Below are positions 6,215 to 6,882 of a stretch of 6,882 nucleotides of DNA, in pieces. The notes under the pieces were generated by a model. That model was not told where the DNA came from, did no database searches, and saw nothing but the letters and a program-made list of their open reading frames with translations. The stretch covers positions 1-6,882 of the forward strand of contig CAYYTE010000054.1 in NCBI GenBank assembly GCA_964474685.1. Direction: 5' to 3'. This stretch comes from UBA1737 sp964474685 (lineage in GTDB: Bacteria > Bacillota_I > Bacilli_A > ML615J-28 > CAG-313). The position numbers were made by a program, and so were the translations under genes. Numbering within the stretch: the first letter of the stretch is position 1; each line of letters starts with the position of its first letter.

Positions 6215-6260
6215 AACAGGTGAAAGGGAGTTAATCCTTTTTCACCTGTTCCTTTTATTT
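6215..6260 (+). terminator. Intrinsic terminator after the sigma-like gene
   Basis: AACAGGTGAAA (6215-6225) pairs with TTTCACCTGTT (6240-6250), an 11-bp perfect stem with possible further GG/CC pairing in the loop, followed by CCTTTTATTTT. It starts 28 nt after the stop codon. Confidence 0.82.
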
Positions 6261-6275
6261 TAGTGGAGCAGGATG

Positions 6276-6288
6276 TGTTCTTTGAAAA
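6276..6288 (+). promoter_or_regulatory. boxA-like antitermination motif
   Basis: TGTTCTTTGAAAA closely resembles the boxA element of Gram-positive ribosomal RNA operons (TGTTCTTTGAAAAC type), which recruits NusB and S10 and helps polymerase pass terminators. It lies directly ahead of a structured RNA region and then a terminator, where such a signal would make sense. A different reading is a -35 element (TTGAAA, 6282-6287) with GATACT (6307-6312) as -10, in which case the motif would not be transcribed from that start. Confidence 0.4.
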
Positions 6289-6310
6289 TTTGATACACAT
6301 TCATCAGATA

Positions 6311-6545
6311 CTTTCCTGTTAGATTCAGCACTTTAACAAGTACGCTTGTCGGTCTATACTTGGTTATAAAATTAGGTAGCACCTAATTTGCGATTACATC
6401 TAACAGTATTAAAGATACTCCTGCATAGCCACAGACTCACGCAATGGGTGCAGCCCGGAGAGATCCTCGGGGAGGTGAAATTCCTGTGATATTGATTTAG
6501 CAAGTCAATAGTTTGATGAAATCCCGTACTGAGGGTATTAAGACA
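6311..6545 (+). ncRNA. Large structured RNA element, possible processive antiterminator or riboregulator
   Basis: Several helices can be read directly. CTGTTAGAT (6316-6324) pairs perfectly with ATCTAACAG (6398-6406). Inside it are ACAAG-TACG-CTTGT (6336-6349) and AAATTAGGT-AGC-ACCTAATTT (6369-6389). A second domain can be closed by GATACTC (6414-6420) with 6533-6539. It contains CTGCAT/GTGCAG and CCCG/CGGG pairings, and TATTGATTT-AGC-AAGTCAATA (6490-6510), a second 9-bp hairpin with the same AGC triloop. This G+C-richer block contrasts with the AT-rich coding around it. A terminator and a small gene follow. The arrangement recalls the conAn antitermination systems of Gram-positive conjugative elements; alternatives are a riboswitch or a trans-acting RNA. 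Boundaries are approximate. Confidence 0.5.
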
Positions 6546-6588
6546 AATATCAGTTAAAACTAAAAAAATAAAAGAAATAAATATTATG

Positions 6589-6623
6589 AAAGTCAAGGTA
6601 TTTATATGTACTTTGGCTTTTTT
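6589..6623 (+). terminator. Intrinsic terminator just upstream of the 67-residue gene
   Basis: AAAGTCAAGGTA (6589-6600) pairs along all 12 positions (two G-T wobbles) with TACTTTGGCTTT (6609-6620), ending in six T. It lies only 8 nt before the AAGGAGG ribosome site of the next gene, so transcription of that gene from upstream requires read-through. Confidence 0.8.
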
Positions 6624-6645
6624 ACATATTAAGGAGGAAATTTTA

Positions 6646-6849
6646 ATGAAAAGAAAAAATTATAAAGTAAAAGTTAAATTGATATTTGAAACAACTATGG
6701 ATCATTCACAAACAAGTATGCAAAAGGCACAAGAAGATGTTAATCGTGTTTTAACAGATTATTTAAAAGATAAGAAGTTAAACATTTTAAATCTATTTAA
6801 TGATAGACCACCACGCATTATATATAAAGTTGAAAAGAAAGATGATTAA
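6646..6849 (+). CDS. 67-residue basic protein of unknown function, possible partner of the upstream RNA
   Basis: A small protein I do not recognise. The start is the ATG at 6646, eight bases after AAGGAGG (6631-6637); an in-frame ATG at 6586 has no ribosome site and would run through the terminator hairpin, so it is rejected. It has a very basic N-terminus (MKRKNYKVKVKL), a strand-like KVKVKLIFETT segment, a helical middle (about 23-42, MQKAQEDVNRVLTDYLKDKK), then LNILNLFNDRPPRIIYKVEKK, giving a likely strand-helix-strand fold with no membrane segment. A following gene starts 30 nt downstream with its own ribosome site, so it looks like the first gene of an operon. Its place directly after a structured RNA and a terminator fits the processivity protein of a conAn-type system, an inference from order and size only. 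Confidence 0.7.
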   Translation: MKRKNYKVKVKLIFETTMDHSQTSMQKAQEDVNRVLTDYLKDKKLNILNLFNDRPPRIIYKVEKKDD

Positions 6850-6878
6850 ATCAGATATAAAAAAAGGAGATATTTATT

Positions 6879-6882
6879 ATGC
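6879..6882 (+). CDS. Start of a further gene, cut by the window edge
   Basis: An ATG at 6879-6881 follows AAGGAGA (6864-6870) at a spacing of eight bases, 30 nt after the previous stop. Only the first codon is inside the window, so nothing can be said about the product beyond its likely co-transcription with the 67-residue gene. Confidence 0.5.

Larger units (their letters stand above)
6187..6645 (+). other. Non-coding control region between the sigma-like gene and the 67-residue gene
   Basis: This 459-base stretch has no convincing gene. In order it holds the sigma-gene terminator (6215-6260), a boxA-like motif (6276-6288), structured sequence (about 6311-6545), an A-rich linker (6546-6588), a second intrinsic terminator (6589-6623) and the ribosome binding site AAGGAGG (6631-6637). 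The minus-strand open frame across 6372-6596 has no ribosome site and is explained by the hairpins. Confidence 0.65.

Noticed and set aside
6406..6545. Group I or group II intron, or a cobalamin riboswitch, in the structured region
   Set aside because: I could not find the conserved group I core segments, the GUGYG start and domain V of group II introns, or a convincing cobalamin core; a short resemblance near CCCGTACTGAGGG is not enough.
6372..6596. Open frame of 74 codons on the minus strand
   Set aside because: No ribosome site; it covers the structured RNA and reflects its hairpins.
1..6882. CRISPR array, tRNA or rRNA genes
   Set aside because: No regularly spaced repeats, no cloverleaf-like sequence and no rRNA segments were seen; the only rRNA-operon resemblance is the short boxA-like motif.

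Overview
The DNA is AT-rich, has strong AGGAGG-type ribosome binding sites, Gram-positive style intrinsic terminators and a perfect match to the Spo0A box. This points to a low-GC, probably spore-forming Firmicute, most likely a gut Clostridia member (Lachnospiraceae or similar). The mixture of resistance-like genes, a cut restriction gene, a phage-exclusion gene and element-type regulators suggests the accessory region of an integrated mobile element. I cannot name the species.

Left block (1-1340): an extended -10 promoter drives two tightly spaced genes that look like aminoglycoside-modifying enzymes, an APH(3')-III-like kinase and an AAC(6')-I-like acetyltransferase. A strong 18-bp hairpin ends the unit and also separates it from a convergent gene. 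The kinase is shortened inside its catalytic loop, so its activity is doubtful.

Middle block (1342-5080): a minus-strand gene for a small coiled-coil/HTH-like protein of unknown function is followed by about 250 bp of different base composition that runs into hsdR. The hsdR frame begins abruptly just after the place where the PD-(D/E)xK nuclease residues should be. All helicase/translocase motifs and the C-terminus remain. No hsdM or hsdS is present. A SieB-family membrane protein (superinfection exclusion) follows 18 nt later and ends in a terminator.

Right block (5081-6882): regulatory DNA is dense here. There is a Spo0A-box/-10 arrangement, a second possible promoter, a leader that can form an H-type pseudoknot, and a strong intrinsic terminator ahead of a sigma-region-4-like HTH gene. 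A terminator follows that gene. Next come a boxA-like motif and about 240 nt of structured, non-coding sequence with two AGC-triloop hairpins and long-range pairings, then another intrinsic terminator, then a 67-residue protein gene and the start of one more gene.

How it may work together: the left block looks like drug-resistance cargo (possibly decayed) and the middle like decayed or reduced phage-defence cargo. The right block looks like the control region of a conjugative or mobilizable element, where terminators placed before genes must be read through. The RNA-terminator-small-protein order of 6276-6849 resembles the layout of bipartite processive antitermination systems (conAn type) described in Gram-positive conjugative elements. 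That assignment is an inference from layout, not from a sequence match.
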